Shown: positions 1-10,054, counted from the first letter of the stretch. The stretch: 64,000 nucleotides of DNA from Acetoanaerobium noterae (GCF_900168025.1 NZ_FUYN01000003.1:124001-188000), one strand, 5' to 3'. A program made the numbers and translations. The notes: generated from the sequence alone by a model not told the origin.

Positions 1-690
1 AACTGTAGCTTTCAGTACCTCTTTATCGTCTGGAATTATGTCAAATGCTACTGGAAGTGCTTTTATTTGGTTTATCATTGCCTCAAGCGTATAGGTATTG
101 CAGTTTCGTATCTTTCCTTTTGATATTTCTTGATCTATATCCACTAATTCATCGCCTGTAACTAGGCATGCTACTGTGGGAGGTTTATATATTGAAACTT
201 TAGGATATCCTAAAGATGCCAATAGTCCAATATCTGCTGGAGTAATTTGTTTCCCTGTTTCTAAAACTAAATCTCCCGAAACAAGTTCTTCTCCTTTAAA
301 AATAATATTACTTCCTTTTTTAACTGGTGATTCAATTATTATCGTGTCTTTCTCAGCCTTTACTTTCTCAATTTCTATAACCGTATCTGCACTAGCTGGA
401 ACTGGCGCTCCTGTCATAATTTTTACAGCTTCACCTGGATTTAACTCTTTTTCATAATAGTCACCAGCTTTTACTAGAGCTACTACTTTAAGAGTTTTAG
501 TATCATTAGCTTTATCCATATTATAGGCATATCCATCCATAGCTGATTTGTTAAATGGAGGCAATGTGTCCTTTGAAAAGATGTCTTGTGCTAAAATATA
601 ACCACTGGCTTCTAAAATGCCTACCTCTTGTGTGGGCTGTAGCTTAGTTTCCTCTAAAATTATTTCAAGCGCATTTTGAATGCTTATCAT
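1..690 (-). CDS. moeA: MoeA, molybdopterin molybdenumtransferase (3' end outside window)
   Basis: Translating the complement from an ATG at 690-688 gives 230 uninterrupted codons that run off the left edge. The N-terminal part shows MoeA hallmarks: PFNKSAMDGYA near residue 45, KIMTGAPVPASADTV near residue 90 and the VTGDELVD segment near residue 190. MoeA inserts molybdate (or tungstate) into adenylylated molybdopterin, the last step of cofactor synthesis in the cytoplasm. An AGGTGA ribosome binding site lies just upstream (revcomp of 695-700). About 170 C-terminal residues should lie outside the window. The cofactor would serve the formate dehydrogenase and aldehyde oxidoreductase 7-12 kb away. 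Family assignment is firm; whether this copy handles Mo or W is not visible. Confidence 0.9.
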   Translation of the reverse strand, partial: MISIQNALEIILEETKLQPTQEVGILEASGYILAQDIFSKDTLPPFNKSAMDGYAYNMDKANDTKTLKVVALVKAGDYYEKELNPGEAVKIMTGAPVPASADTVIEIEKVKAEKDTIIIESPVKKGSNIIFKGEELVSGDLVLETGKQITPADIGLLASLGYPKVSIYKPPTVACLVTGDELVDIDQEISKGKIRNCNTYTLEAMINQIKALPVAFDIIPDDKEVLKATV

Positions 691-837
691 AATTGTCACC
701 TCGCACTTTTTTATATACAATCATAATTAAAATTAATATTTATTATATATTTATACATTATTTTTATTATACAACGTAGGTTTTGATATAGCAATTAATT
801 CGAATCATAATAATTTGTTTTTTCTGAAAACTAAGGT

Positions 838-1110
838 TTATGTTCCCATAACTTTAATTGCTCCTACTATTGTACCCAGTATAATAATGCAAAGACTTGC
901 TAACTTGATTAGCTCTATCACTATGTTTTGCCATGCACTTCCCATCTCATTTTGTGAATTATTTGCTGATAAATTTAAGCTGTGAAGCTCTTTTATACTT
1001 GTCTTAATTTCTTCAATATCTGCCTGAATCATTTTTACATAGGTTCTAGTTTCAGCCTGTGAGGTTTCTAAATCTCTAAGCCTTTTATCTTGTTCTAATA
1101 TTTCCTGCAT
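838..1110 (-). CDS. small coiled-coil membrane protein, XhlA-like
   Basis: A 90-residue protein. Residues 1-45 are charged and heptad-like (LEQDKRLRDLETSQAETRT, then IQADIEEIKTSIKEL), predicting a coiled coil. Residues 65-86 form a single hydrophobic segment (IELIKLASLCIIILGTIVGA). This layout resembles the haemolysin/holin-associated XhlA family of phage-derived lysis proteins, but no endolysin, holin or other phage gene is nearby, so it is probably a lone membrane protein. The start is supported by GGAGG eight bases before the ATG at 1110. It stands alone between moeA and a divergent gene. Reality as a gene is likely; the family name is tentative. Confidence 0.55.
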   Translation of the reverse strand: MQEILEQDKRLRDLETSQAETRTYVKMIQADIEEIKTSIKELHSLNLSANNSQNEMGSAWQNIVIELIKLASLCIIILGTIVGAIKVMGT

Positions 1111-1291
1111 AATAATAACCTCCTTTTCCTTTTTAAACTTTAAATTAAACTTGATTAATTAAATTTCTTCTAACTATATATATGGAAATTTTGTAGTATA
1201 AAGATAGTAAGTAAAAAAATCCCTTGGGTTTATAAAAAAGAATGGTTATAATCATAATTAGACAAAATTAATAAGAAAAGGAGTGCTTTAT

Positions 1292-1939
1292 TTGAAAAAA
1301 GGTGATTTTATATGGGGAATTATACTTTTATCTGTTGCTTTATTTATACTGATGCCTGCTACTCACATAGTATTTGTTGATTTTACTGCAGGTCATCCTT
1401 ATATCAGTGGATTTATTAAGTTTGGAATACTTGCTACAATGGGAGAAATGTTAGCTATCAGGATATCAGTAGGTGACTGGAAAAAACCAGCTGGTTTAAT
1501 CTACAGAGCGATAATTTGGGGTTTTCTAGGTATAGTAATAACTCTTATGTTCCAAATATTTGCAGCTGGAGTTACTGGTGCTTTGGAAAAAGGCTATCTA
1601 CCTGGTAAAGGGTCTAGCTTTGCATTTGCTTTCTTTGTAAGCTCAATTATGAACCTTACCTTTGCTCCTACATTTATGGCTTTTCACAGATTTACAGATA
1701 CCTATATAGATATGGTATATGAAGGAATAAAAAATATAAAAGCTGTAGATGTTGTTGGAAGAATAGATTTTAAAGGCTTTGTTTCTTTTGTACTTATAAA
1801 AACAGTTCCTTTATTTTGGATACCAGCTCACACTATAACATTTATGCTTCCTCCTGAGTACAGAGTATTGACAGCAGCATTTTTATCACTAGCTCTTGGA
1901 ATACTACTTGCGATGGGCAAAAGAGGCGGAAAAAAGTAA
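1292..1939 (+). CDS. conserved polytopic membrane protein, Mpv17/PMP22-like, unknown function
   Basis: An integral membrane protein of 215 residues with about five hydrophobic segments: IIWGIILLSVALFIL-type N-terminus, one near residues 40-55, one near 70-90, one near 115-135 and a last one near 185-205. I place the start at the TTG at 1292: AAGGAG (1278-1283) sits eight bases before it, whereas the in-frame GTG at 1283 overlaps that ribosome binding site. The sequence resembles hypothetical membrane proteins of Clostridia sometimes labelled Mpv17/PMP22 family; I see no catalytic motif. It ends 49 bases before rsmH and is probably cotranscribed with it. Function unknown. Confidence 0.7.
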   Translation: MKKGDFIWGIILLSVALFILMPATHIVFVDFTAGHPYISGFIKFGILATMGEMLAIRISVGDWKKPAGLIYRAIIWGFLGIVITLMFQIFAAGVTGALEKGYLPGKGSSFAFAFFVSSIMNLTFAPTFMAFHRFTDTYIDMVYEGIKNIKAVDVVGRIDFKGFVSFVLIKTVPLFWIPAHTITFMLPPEYRVLTAAFLSLALGILLAMGKRGGKK

Positions 1940-1988
1940 TAAATCCGCTTTATTTAGATACGTTTATATAACAAAGGAGTTATTTCTT

Positions 1989-3035
1989 ATGACTGAAAAC
2001 CAAAAACCTAAAAGGCGAGCTCGCTACAAAGGTACTCATCCTAAAACATTTAAAGAAAAATATAAAGAGCATGACCCAGAAAAATATTCTGATGAAATTG
2101 AAAAAGCAATTCAAAGAGGAAATACTCCTGCAGGTATGCATATCTCCATTGCGGTAAATGAAATCTTAGAATTCTTTCAAATCAAACCTGGTCAAATTGG
2201 TTTTGATGCAACTCTTGGTTATGGTGGGCACACACTTGAAATGCTTAAATGTCTCGAGCATCAAGGCTGTATTTTTGCCACGGATGTAGACCCAATCGAA
2301 TCTCAAAAAACAAAAGCACGTCTTGAATCGCTTGGATATGGTGAAGATATGCTTAAAATTAGAAATATGAACTTTTCTGAAATAGATAAGATTTCTAAGG
2401 AAGCTGGAAAATTCGATTTTATTCTTGCTGATTTAGGTGTATCCTCTATGCAGATTGATAATCCTGATAGAGGTTTTACTTACAAAAGAGAAGGCCCTCT
2501 AGATTTACGTCTAAATCCAGAAAAAGGAATTTCGGCGGCAGAGCGCCTAAAAGAAATGAATCAATATGAAATAGAAGGTATGCTTTTAGAAAACTCTGAT
2601 GAGCCTCATGCAGAGATAATTTCAAAAGCAATTATTAAAAGATTTGAAGAAGGCGAAAAAATAGAAACAACTAGCCAGCTTAGAGACTTAATAGAAGATA
2701 CTCTTAGCTTTATACCTTCTAAGGATCGTGAGCAAGAAATCAAAAAAACTTGCCAGCGTGTTTTTCAGGCTTTACGAATTGATGTAAATCAAGAATTTGA
2801 AGTTCTTTATGATTTCCTTGAAAAGCTGCCAGCTGTATTAGCTCCAAATGGAAAAGTTCTAATTATGTCCTTCCACTCTGGAGAAGATCGTTTAGTGAAA
2901 AAATCATTCAAAAATTATTATCGCGAAGGTATTTATTCAGAAATATCAACTGATGTAATTAGACCTTCGGCTGAAGAATGTAATAGAAATCCAAGAGCAC
3001 GTTCAACAAAAATACGCTTTGCAATTCGTGCTTAA
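1989..3035 (+). CDS. rsmH: RsmH-type 16S rRNA (cytosine-N4) methyltransferase, extended second paralogue
   Basis: A 348-residue SAM-dependent methyltransferase. Visible motifs are FDATLGYGGHT (SAM loop, near residue 70), ATDVDP (motif II), FILADLGVSSMQID and FTYKREGPLDLRLNP, plus the C-terminal NPRARSTKIRFAIR ending typical of RsmH. RsmH methylates the exocyclic amine of C1402 in the ribosomal P site. It carries an N-terminal extension of about 45 charged residues (KPKRRARYKGTHPKTF) absent from the classical protein of the division cluster. No mraZ, ftsL or other dcw genes are near, so it is the clostridial second type. The start at 1989 has AAAGGAGT nine bases upstream; an open frame extends further upstream to 1896 but overlaps the preceding gene. 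Whether it acts at C1402 is inferred. Confidence 0.88.
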   Translation: MTENQKPKRRARYKGTHPKTFKEKYKEHDPEKYSDEIEKAIQRGNTPAGMHISIAVNEILEFFQIKPGQIGFDATLGYGGHTLEMLKCLEHQGCIFATDVDPIESQKTKARLESLGYGEDMLKIRNMNFSEIDKISKEAGKFDFILADLGVSSMQIDNPDRGFTYKREGPLDLRLNPEKGISAAERLKEMNQYEIEGMLLENSDEPHAEIISKAIIKRFEEGEKIETTSQLRDLIEDTLSFIPSKDREQEIKKTCQRVFQALRIDVNQEFEVLYDFLEKLPAVLAPNGKVLIMSFHSGEDRLVKKSFKNYYREGIYSEISTDVIRPSAEECNRNPRARSTKIRFAIRA

Positions 3036-3041
3036 TATAAT

Positions 3042-3085
3042 AAAAGGGCTGCCACACTAAATCTGAAGTGCGACCGCCCTTTTAT
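3042..3085. terminator. bidirectional terminator between rsmH and the DUF1846 gene
   Basis: AAAAGGGCTG pairs with CCGCCCTTTTATT across a loop of about 20 bases. The hairpin is A-rich on the left and T-rich on the right, so it can serve both convergent genes. Confidence 0.75.
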
Positions 3086-3099
3086 TGTGAATTCAAATT

Positions 3100-4608
3100 T
3101 TAATTGTTATAATACAAGCTCTCTGATGCAAACTCTGCATCACTAGTTACATCAATTCCTAGCTGTCTGTATGTTTGCTCATCTACTGCAGACAAAATAG
3201 TTGTGCTATGAGCTTGGCAGTTTTTAAGCATTAGCAGTTTTTCCATAGCAATCTGAGCAGTATGGTTTGTAGCTGCGCAAATGCTTAATGCTATAAGAAT
3301 CTCTTCGCTATTTAAGTAGCTAGTTGAATTTCCGCTCATTTTACATTTAAGCTCTCTTATAGGCTCTAATATAACTGGAGATATCAAATGAATTTCATCA
3401 GATATATTTCCATAGTATTTTATTGCGTTTAGAAGGGCTGCAGCTGCTGCATCCATTACTTCAGAAGCCTTTCCTGTAAGTATAGTTCCATCGTTAAGCT
3501 CTATAGCCATAGCAGAACCTACGCAGTTTTCACCTTCCACTTCTTTTAATTTAGTTGAACGCTCTCTAGCAGGAAGTACAACTTTTCTGTCTTCAGGCTT
3601 TAGGCTCAGTTCTTCCATGATAAGCTTGATACGCTCTAAGCTATCAGTATCTGCATATCCTTTTTTATATTCACAAGCAACCTTGAAATATCTTCTAATG
3701 ATTTCTTGCTTTGAGGCTTCCTGAACAACTTCATCGTCCACAATTCCGTAACCCACTCTATTAACGCCCATATCCGTAGGTGATTTGAAAACTGATTCCT
3801 TTTTAGTTATTCTCTCAATAATTCTCTTTAATACAGGAAAAGTCTCTATGTCTCTGTTATAATTAACAGCTATTTGATTATATGCATCCACATGGAAAGA
3901 GTCTATCATGTTAATATCTTTTAAATCCACTGTAGCAGCTTCATAAGCTATGTTTAAAGGATGCTTTAAAGGCACATTCCACACAGGAAAAGTCTCGAAT
4001 TTTGAATAGCCCGCTATTTTTCCATTTTTATTTTCATGGTAAAGCTGGCTAAGACAAGTTGCAAGTTTTCCACTTCCTGGTCCTGGTGCTGTTACTACTA
4101 CTATTGGCTTTGTAGTTTCTATGTATGGATTTTTTCCATAGCCTTCGTCACTTACTATTGTATCTACATCTGTAGGATAGCCTTTTGTAGCTCTGTGTGT
4201 ATATACCTTTATGTTTCTTCTTTCTAGCTTGTTCATAAAGATATTGGCAGAAGGCTGATCTTCATATCTAGTAATAACTACGCTATTTACATCTAGTCCA
4301 TAGCTTCTAAGATCATCGATTAATCTTAGCACATCTAAGTCGTAAGTAATACCAAAATCGCCTCTAATCTTGTTTCGCTCAATATCCCCTGCGTAAACAC
4401 AAATTATTACTTCTAACTTGTCTTTAAGTTTTTGAAGTAGCTTAATTTTAGCATTTTCATCAAAGCCTGGAAGTACTCTTTTTGCATGCATGTCAAAAAG
4501 TAACTTTCCACCAAACTCTAAATAGAGCTTGTCATAGTCATTTACTCTCTCGAGTATAAATTTAGACTGTTCTTCAAGATACTTCTTCGGATCAAAGCCA
4601 ATTTTCAT
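3100..4608 (-). CDS. DUF1846 family protein
   Basis: A soluble protein of 502 residues. It is recognisable from the family's conserved beginning ([15 protein letters not shown]), the [18 protein letters not shown] block and a phosphate-loop-like [17 protein letters not shown] near residue 175. Proteins of this family are near 500 residues, so this is full length. Structures exist for the family, but a biochemical role is not established to my knowledge; the glycine-rich loop suggests a nucleotide or phosphate ligand (inference). I choose the ATG at 4608 rather than the open frame's start at 4629 because AAAGGAAG lies at suitable distance before it and the family begins here. It stands alone as a single-gene unit facing rsmH. 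Confidence 0.85.
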   Translation of the reverse strand: MKIGFDPKKYLEEQSKFILERVNDYDKLYLEFGGKLLFDMHAKRVLPGFDENAKIKLLQKLKDKLEVIICVYAGDIERNKIRGDFGITYDLDVLRLIDDLRSYGLDVNSVVITRYEDQPSANIFMNKLERRNIKVYTHRATKGYPTDVDTIVSDEGYGKNPYIETTKPIVVVTAPGPGSGKLATCLSQLYHENKNGKIAGYSKFETFPVWNVPLKHPLNIAYEAATVDLKDINMIDSFHVDAYNQIAVNYNRDIETFPVLKRIIERITKKESVFKSPTDMGVNRVGYGIVDDEVVQEASKQEIIRRYFKVACEYKKGYADTDSLERIKLIMEELSLKPEDRKVVLPARERSTKLKEVEGENCVGSAMAIELNDGTILTGKASEVMDAAAAALLNAIKYYGNISDEIHLISPVILEPIRELKCKMSGNSTSYLNSEEILIALSICAATNHTAQIAMEKLLMLKNCQAHSTTILSAVDEQTYRQLGIDVTSDAEFASESLYYNN

Positions 4609-4963
4609 ATTCACTCTTCCTTTCCCCATATAAAATTAATAAAGAAATATTATGCCATATCCGATATAAAAAGTAAACTGGTTTGTTTTCATATTTTTAT
4701 GTTTTTTTGTATGTATCTTGTATCCATTTAGTAATATGTCCAAGATAATTATATTAATTTCACATTCTTTTTAGATAATTTTTCTTATATATAATTAATA
4801 ATTATATTTAGTCCTAAAGTGCTATAATCAAAAGTAAAGGTATAAAAGTTAGAACTTCAACCTTTAGAGCAATTAAACTTTTTCATTTTTCAAGTTATCA
4901 TTGCTGTATTTACAATAAAAAAATCAACAGAATCTATCTGCTATCATTCGGAAAGGAAGGTCT
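4609..4963. promoter_or_regulatory. divergent intergenic region, candidate promoters only
   Basis: This 355-base AT-rich stretch separates two divergent genes. A TATAAT at 4823-4828 is a plausible -10 for the GGDEF-EAL gene, but no good -35 is seen 17 bases upstream. I see no gene, riboswitch or strong hairpin in it. Confidence 0.35.
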
Positions 4964-7303
4964 ATGAGCAAAGCTAAATTTCCACTAAGAATATATATAT
5001 TGATTGTGCTTTTTCTCTGTCACCTTTTATCAGTAACCTATGAAAGTGATTTATATGGAAATATATTTTCTCCTATAGTTGCTTTTTATTCCTCTTATGT
5101 AATCTATTCCAGTGTTAAAAAAAGAGCTCAGAAAGAAACTGATTTAACCTGGTATTTTTTATTTGGCTTCACTTTCCTTTGGGGAATAATAGATACCCTT
5201 TGGCTTATTTATGACTCATTTTTAAGTATTGATGTCAATGATACTCTAATTCCTTCACTATATACTTTTCCGAGCATTATTCTTGCTGGACTAGTACTGT
5301 ATGTTTTTGGAAGAGTTCATAAAAAATGGAATAAATTTCAGTTACTAACAGATATTACTGGAATAGGTATAATATTGATGATATTAATCTGGTCTTTTAT
5401 ATTTTCAAAGACTAGTATGAGATATGAATCAAGTTTTGATTTTATAAACACAATTGTTTATATGCTCACTGATTTTATAGCTCTTGCATCCTATATAGTT
5501 TTTTATTCATCTGCGAGAAAAAAGAAAACTCCTATAAGCTTTAATATTGTTTTCTTAGGCATATTCATCTATACCTTTACCGATTTTTACTATGCGTATT
5601 TAGATCTAACAGAAACATATATTGCTAATACATTAATTGACTCTTCATATACCTTGACATGTATGTTATTAGCTTTAGGTTCATATTTTAGAAGTATCCG
5701 TCCAATAAAAGATATCTCAGTTAAGGCTTATGATGGATTGCCCTATAACTATGGAAACTCAAAGAAATTTCAAATTCTTGTTGTTTTACCTATATTAGTG
5801 CTCCTATATCCTTTTGTTGGTTGGCATAATTTCCTTATGATTTTAATAATTATAGGCCTACATCAGCTTACTAGCAGATATATTCAAATATCTATAAAAA
5901 CTGACTATCTGCTAAAAAAAGAACAGCATATTAACGAATATCTAGAGCAAGCAATTCAGGAAAAAATTTCTGATTTAAAGCTTGCAAATAAAGCTTTAGA
6001 AGAAATATCCAACAAAGATGGGCTTACTGGACTATATAACAGAAGATATTTTTTAAATAATTTAGATGAGCTTATAAATGATGCTTCTTGCTCCAAATTT
6101 GCACTTCTCTATATGGATATGGACAGATTTAAGGCTATCAATGATACTCATGGACATGAAGTTGGTGATCAAGTCCTTTATAGCCTGAGTAAAAGATTTA
6201 CTAACCACTGCAAAGATAATTGTACCGTTTACAGGGTTGGTGGAGATGAATTTGCAGTTATAGTCAAGAACTACAAGGATACTTCTTATTTGTATGATAT
6301 TATCGATTCTCTGCTAAAAATATCAGAATTTCCTATAAAAATTCCTCCTTATGTATTTAACGTTAGCCTAAGCATAGGAATTTCAAAATACCCTAAGGAT
6401 GCTAAAGATAGAGGAACGCTGCTAAAATACGCTGATATTGCTATGTATGAGGCAAAAATATCTCACAATAACCAAAAATATTTTTTCTTTGACAATGATT
6501 TAAGTGAAAGAGTGCAAAAGAAACATAGCTTAGAGGTAATGCTAAAAAATTCAAATTTCGATAACGAATTTAAATTATACTATCAGCCACAATATAGAAC
6601 CTCAGATAATAAATTAGTCGGAATGGAAGCTCTTCTAAGATGGATTCATCCTGAAGAAGGTTTTATTTCACCAGCTGACTTTATACCTATAGCTGAAGAA
6701 ACTGGAATTATATTCAGTCTAGGTGAATGGGTAATTAATCAGGCAATGTGTCAAGCAAAAGCTTGGAATCAAAAATATAATATGGATTTACAGGTTGGTA
6801 TTAATATTTCTCCACTTCAAATTGAAAACTCAGATTTTGTTAATAGGATAAGACAAAAAATCCACGACGAAGATATTAAACCAGAATGGATAGATATAGA
6901 AATAACCGAGGGCGTAGCTATGAGCTCTCAAGTTTCTATGGAAGAGATATTCTCTGGCTTAGCAAACATAGGAATAAGTATATCAATAGACGATTTTGGT
7001 ACTGGATACTCGTCTCTGAGCTATATTAAAAGATTTGATATCGATAGACTTAAAATAGCAAAAGAGCTAATTGACAATATAGCTGAAGATAAAAATACTC
7101 TTCTCATAGTAAAAGCTATAATCATGATGGCTAGAGGAATGGGATTAAAGACAATAGCCGAAGGTGTAGAGGAACCAAATCAATTAGAAATACTAAAAGT
7201 ATTAGAGTGCGATGAAATTCAAGGCTATATATTTGGAAGACCTGTTCCACCAGATATATTTGAGCTAGAGCATATAGACAAAACTATTCACTCTTCAAAT
7301 TAA
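4964..7303 (+). CDS. membrane-bound GGDEF-EAL c-di-GMP enzyme
   Basis: A protein of 779 residues. Residues 1-320 hold about eight to ten hydrophobic segments, followed by a short helical linker (EQHINEYLEQAIQEKISDL), a GGDEF domain and a C-terminal EAL domain. GGDEF is intact (residues 426-430), but the RxxD inhibitory site expected five residues before it is absent, so product inhibition is unlikely. The EAL domain keeps its metal and catalytic positions: EALLRW (555), NISPLQIEN, DIEITEG, DDFGTGYSSL, AEGVEE. Both synthesis and hydrolysis of c-di-GMP are therefore possible; the balance cannot be read from sequence. The start has GGAAGG upstream. Monocistronic, ended by a strong terminator. 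Confidence 0.92.
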   Translation: MSKAKFPLRIYILIVLFLCHLLSVTYESDLYGNIFSPIVAFYSSYVIYSSVKKRAQKETDLTWYFLFGFTFLWGIIDTLWLIYDSFLSIDVNDTLIPSLYTFPSIILAGLVLYVFGRVHKKWNKFQLLTDITGIGIILMILIWSFIFSKTSMRYESSFDFINTIVYMLTDFIALASYIVFYSSARKKKTPISFNIVFLGIFIYTFTDFYYAYLDLTETYIANTLIDSSYTLTCMLLALGSYFRSIRPIKDISVKAYDGLPYNYGNSKKFQILVVLPILVLLYPFVGWHNFLMILIIIGLHQLTSRYIQISIKTDYLLKKEQHINEYLEQAIQEKISDLKLANKALEEISNKDGLTGLYNRRYFLNNLDELINDASCSKFALLYMDMDRFKAINDTHGHEVGDQVLYSLSKRFTNHCKDNCTVYRVGGDEFAVIVKNYKDTSYLYDIIDSLLKISEFPIKIPPYVFNVSLSIGISKYPKDAKDRGTLLKYADIAMYEAKISHNNQKYFFFDNDLSERVQKKHSLEVMLKNSNFDNEFKLYYQPQYRTSDNKLVGMEALLRWIHPEEGFISPADFIPIAEETGIIFSLGEWVINQAMCQAKAWNQKYNMDLQVGINISPLQIENSDFVNRIRQKIHDEDIKPEWIDIEITEGVAMSSQVSMEEIFSGLANIGISISIDDFGTGYSSLSYIKRFDIDRLKIAKELIDNIAEDKNTLLIVKAIIMMARGMGLKTIAEGVEEPNQLEILKVLECDEIQGYIFGRPVPPDIFELEHIDKTIHSSN

Positions 7304-7349
7304 TACAATCGAATATTGCTAATTAATTCCAAGAATTCTATTGTATTGA
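7302..7349. repeat. imperfect inverted repeat downstream of the GGDEF-EAL gene
   Basis: TTAATACAAT and ATTGTATTG arms with further pairing of AAT/ATT blocks inside. It lies just before the real terminator; it may be a weak first terminator or decay-protecting hairpin. Confidence 0.35.
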
Positions 7350-7350
7350 A

Positions 7351-7389
7351 AAAAGGTCCAGCTAAAATTTTTAGCTGAACCTTTTTTTA
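7351..7389. terminator. terminator, GGDEF-EAL gene / fdhB convergence
   Basis: AAAAGGTCCAGCTAAAA pairs with TTTTAGCTGAACCTTTTTTT. The arms are A- and T-flanked, so the hairpin can work on both strands. Confidence 0.85.
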
Positions 7390-7390
7390 T

Positions 7391-7930
7391 TTATACTGTT
7401 CTTAGAGTACTTGCTTTTCTTTTGTTTTTACTTATTTCATTTATATCCTTTTGCTCTACTAAGATAAAAGCTTCAGCTGGGCATATCTCTACACATGCTG
7501 GTCCGCCTTCTCTTCCTACACATAAATCGCATTTTATGGCTACCATAGGCTCTAAGTTAGTAGTGTCGCTTAGCTTTGACTCTTTTTTCAAGGTTGCTTC
7601 ATCATGAACCATATTCATTGCTCCAATAGGGCAAGCTAAAATACAAGTCTTACAGCCTATACACTGCTCAGTCTTTATTATTATTTTATCGTCTTGATGT
7701 ATTATCCCAGATACTGGGCATACATTGGCACATGGAGCATCCTCACATTGTCTGCACTGAATAGGAGTTGTAACAATATCTGCTCTAATCAGATTTACTC
7801 TAGGTGAAAATGGTATCTCGTCCTTATTTGCTGTAACTACGGATTTATCGATATGAGCTACTGCACATGCTATTTCACAAGCCTTGCAGCCTATACATTT
7901 TTTAGGATTTGCTATAACAAAAGTATTCAT
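7391..7930 (-). CDS. four-cluster ferredoxin subunit of formate dehydrogenase (HydN/HycB/CooF type)
   Basis: A cytoplasmic electron-transfer protein of 179 residues with four cysteine sets, each for one [4Fe-4S] cluster: CIGCKACEIAC (14-24), CRQCEDAPCANVCP (near 60), CIGCKTCILACP (near 90) and CDLCVGREGGPACVEICP (near 135). This is the layout of the HycB/HydN/CooF small subunits that take electrons from a molybdopterin enzyme. It starts 24 bases after fdhA with GGGGAGG well placed, so the two form one operon. No hydrogenase or NAD-binding subunit follows, so the final acceptor is open (ferredoxin is my guess). Confidence 0.9.
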   Translation of the reverse strand: MNTFVIANPKKCIGCKACEIACAVAHIDKSVVTANKDEIPFSPRVNLIRADIVTTPIQCRQCEDAPCANVCPVSGIIHQDDKIIIKTEQCIGCKTCILACPIGAMNMVHDEATLKKESKLSDTTNLEPMVAIKCDLCVGREGGPACVEICPAEAFILVEQKDINEISKNKRKASTLRTV

Positions 7931-7954
7931 CTATACTACCTCCCCTTTACTATC

Positions 7955-10054
7955 CTACACTGCATTTTGAGTTTCTTTTTTAAAGATTTTTCTTTTTTGA
8001 CATCCAAAATCAGAAAAATCTAGTTTTTTTACATTAACTGAACACACCTTGTACTCAGGGGTTTGTGTGATAGGATCTGCGGCACTATTTGTCAAAATAT
8101 TACCTGGATTTTCAGTAAAGTGGAAAGTAATAAAAGTCAAGCCTTCTGGTACTCTGGTTGTAACTTGAGCTTTAGTTATAAGTGAACCTCTGCGAGTTGT
8201 TACAGATACCTCATCTCCATCTTCTATGTTTAAGTTCGCAGCATCTACAGGATTTATTTCTATAGATTCCTCTGGATGAGTTCCATTTAGCCCCCAGCAG
8301 CGCCTTGTCATAGTTCCAGTATGATAATGAGCCACTACCCTTCCAGTAGTAAGCATAAGTGGATACTCTTTATCAGGCATTTCAGCTGGGTCTCTATGTT
8401 CTATTGCAGAAAACTTTCCTAATCCTCTAGAAAATTTCCCTATGTGTAATATCGGTGTTCCTTTATGGTCTTCAGTAGGACATGGCCAAGAAATGACTTC
8501 ATTTTCTATTCTGCCATATGTAATTCCTGCATAGCTAGGAGTTACAGTTCTTATTTCATTGAATATTTCTTCAGGAGATTTATAATCGCTAGGATATCCC
8601 ATAGAAGAAATCAGCTTGCTGAGTATCAACCAGTCAGGCATAGAGTTTCCTATAGGCTCAACTGCCTTTCTTACTCTTTGAACTCTTCTGTCTGTTCCAC
8701 TAAAAGTTCCATCTTTTTCTGCAAAGCTTGCTCCTGGTAGTACTACATCTGCAAGCTCAGCTGTCTCAGTCAAAAATATATCCTGAACAATAAGACAGTC
8801 AAGATGCTCTAAACAATGCTTTACATGAGTAACATCTGGATCGCTTCTAACTGGATTTTCTCCAAATACATATAAAACCTTAACATTATCTTTCATTATT
8901 TCATTAAGTACATTAGGAATAGTAAGTCCTACTTTATCGCTAAGTGGCTTATTCCAAGCTTTTTCAAATTTTTCTTTTATTGCTGGGTCCGTAACTGCTT
9001 GATATCCTGGATAAACGTTAGGAAGAGCTCCCATGTCACAAGCCCCTTGAACGTTATTTTGACCTCTAAGTGGATTAACACCAGCTTTTGGTTTTCCAAG
9101 ATTTCCAGTTACCATAGCTAAATTTGCAATAGAAAGCACATTGTCTACTCCTGTAGTATGCTGTGTTATTCCCATTGTGTAGTAGGAAGCAGTATTGTTT
9201 GATTTTGCAATTATTCTAGCTGCTTCTCTTATTTTTTCAGCTGGAACCTTAGTGATTTTTTCACTGTATTCTGGCGTATATTTAAGAACTGTTTCCTTCA
9301 TCTGCTCAAAGTTTTCAGTCCTAGTATTTATAAATTCATTGTCTGCTAGATTCTCATTCAAGATTACATTTATCATAGCATTAATAAGTGCTACGTCAGT
9401 ACCAGGCTTTTGTCTTAACCATACATCAGCATGCATAGCCAAATCAGTTTTTCTAGGGTCTGCTACTACAAGCTTGGTTCCCCTATCCTTTGCTTGAAGT
9501 AATTTTAGTCCAATAATCGGATGACATTCAGTCGTGTTTGTCCCTATTGCGAAAATCGCATCCTTTTCATCCATCAAATCAATTTCGTCTATAGAGTTTG
9601 TCATTGCTCCACTGCCAAAAGCTGTGCCCAGACCGGACACTGTAGGTGCATGTCAGAGTCTAGCGCAGTGGTCAATATTATTAGTCCCAATCGCTGCTCT
9701 CATTAATTTCTGCATTAAATAGTTTTCTTCATTAGTGCATCTCGCCGAGCTAAATGAAGCTATACTGTCTGGTCCATGGTCTTTTATGGTTGATTTTAGC
9801 TTTGAAGTTATAAATTCAAAAGCTTCCTCCCAAGATACTTCCTCTAGCTTTTCATTCTTTCTTATCATTGGATTTTTTAGTCTGTCATTGTGATGTACAA
9901 AGTCAAAACCAAAATGTCCTTTTGAACAAAGCTTTCCCCCATTTACTGCATTTTTTTCATTCGGAGTTACACTAACTATCTCCCCATCTTTAACGTTAAG
10001 ATAAAAAGTACAACCCGAGCCACAGTATGGACAGGTAGTCAAAACACTCTGCAT
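7955..10054 (-). CDS. fdhA: selenocysteine-containing formate dehydrogenase catalytic subunit
   Basis: Two open frames (9656-10054 and 7955-9652) are one gene interrupted only by an in-frame TGA at 9655-9653. Reading it as selenocysteine gives HCARLUHAPTVSGLGTAFG, the active-site motif of FdhH-type enzymes, with Sec at residue 134 of 699. The N-terminus binds one [4Fe-4S] cluster (CPYCGSGC at 8-15, then KLCSKGHFG). Later come PLRGQNNVQGACDMG and the C-terminal molybdopterin-dinucleotide domain (EYPLMLTTGRVVAHYHTGTM). The enzyme interconverts formate and CO2 using a Mo- or W-bis-pterin cofactor. The length matches single-subunit clostridial FdhF/FdhH. It is followed by its ferredoxin partner and preceded, divergently, by a riboswitch-controlled aldehyde oxidoreductase. 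selA/B/C/D are not in the window and must be elsewhere. Confidence 0.96.
9624..9655 (-). promoter_or_regulatory. UGA(Sec) codon and bacterial SECIS hairpin of fdhA
   Basis: Twelve bases after the UGA (9655-9653), GUGUCC (9640-9635) pairs with GGGCAC (9629-9624) and exposes the loop GGUCU. This is the same apical GGUCU found in the E. coli fdhF SECIS and lies at a similar distance from UGA. It should recruit SelB with Sec-tRNA. Confidence 0.85.

Noticed and set aside
176-457. Plus-strand open frame of 93 codons
   Set aside because: It is the antisense shadow of the partial moeA gene, which gives a clear family match on the other strand.
838-1110. Prophage remnant suggested by the XhlA-like protein
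   Set aside because: No endolysin, holin, integrase or structural genes are near; a single small coiled-coil membrane protein is not enough.
1896-1988. N-terminal extension of rsmH starting at 1896
   Set aside because: It overlaps the preceding gene and lacks a ribosome binding site; the ATG at 1989 has AAAGGAGT and matches the family start.
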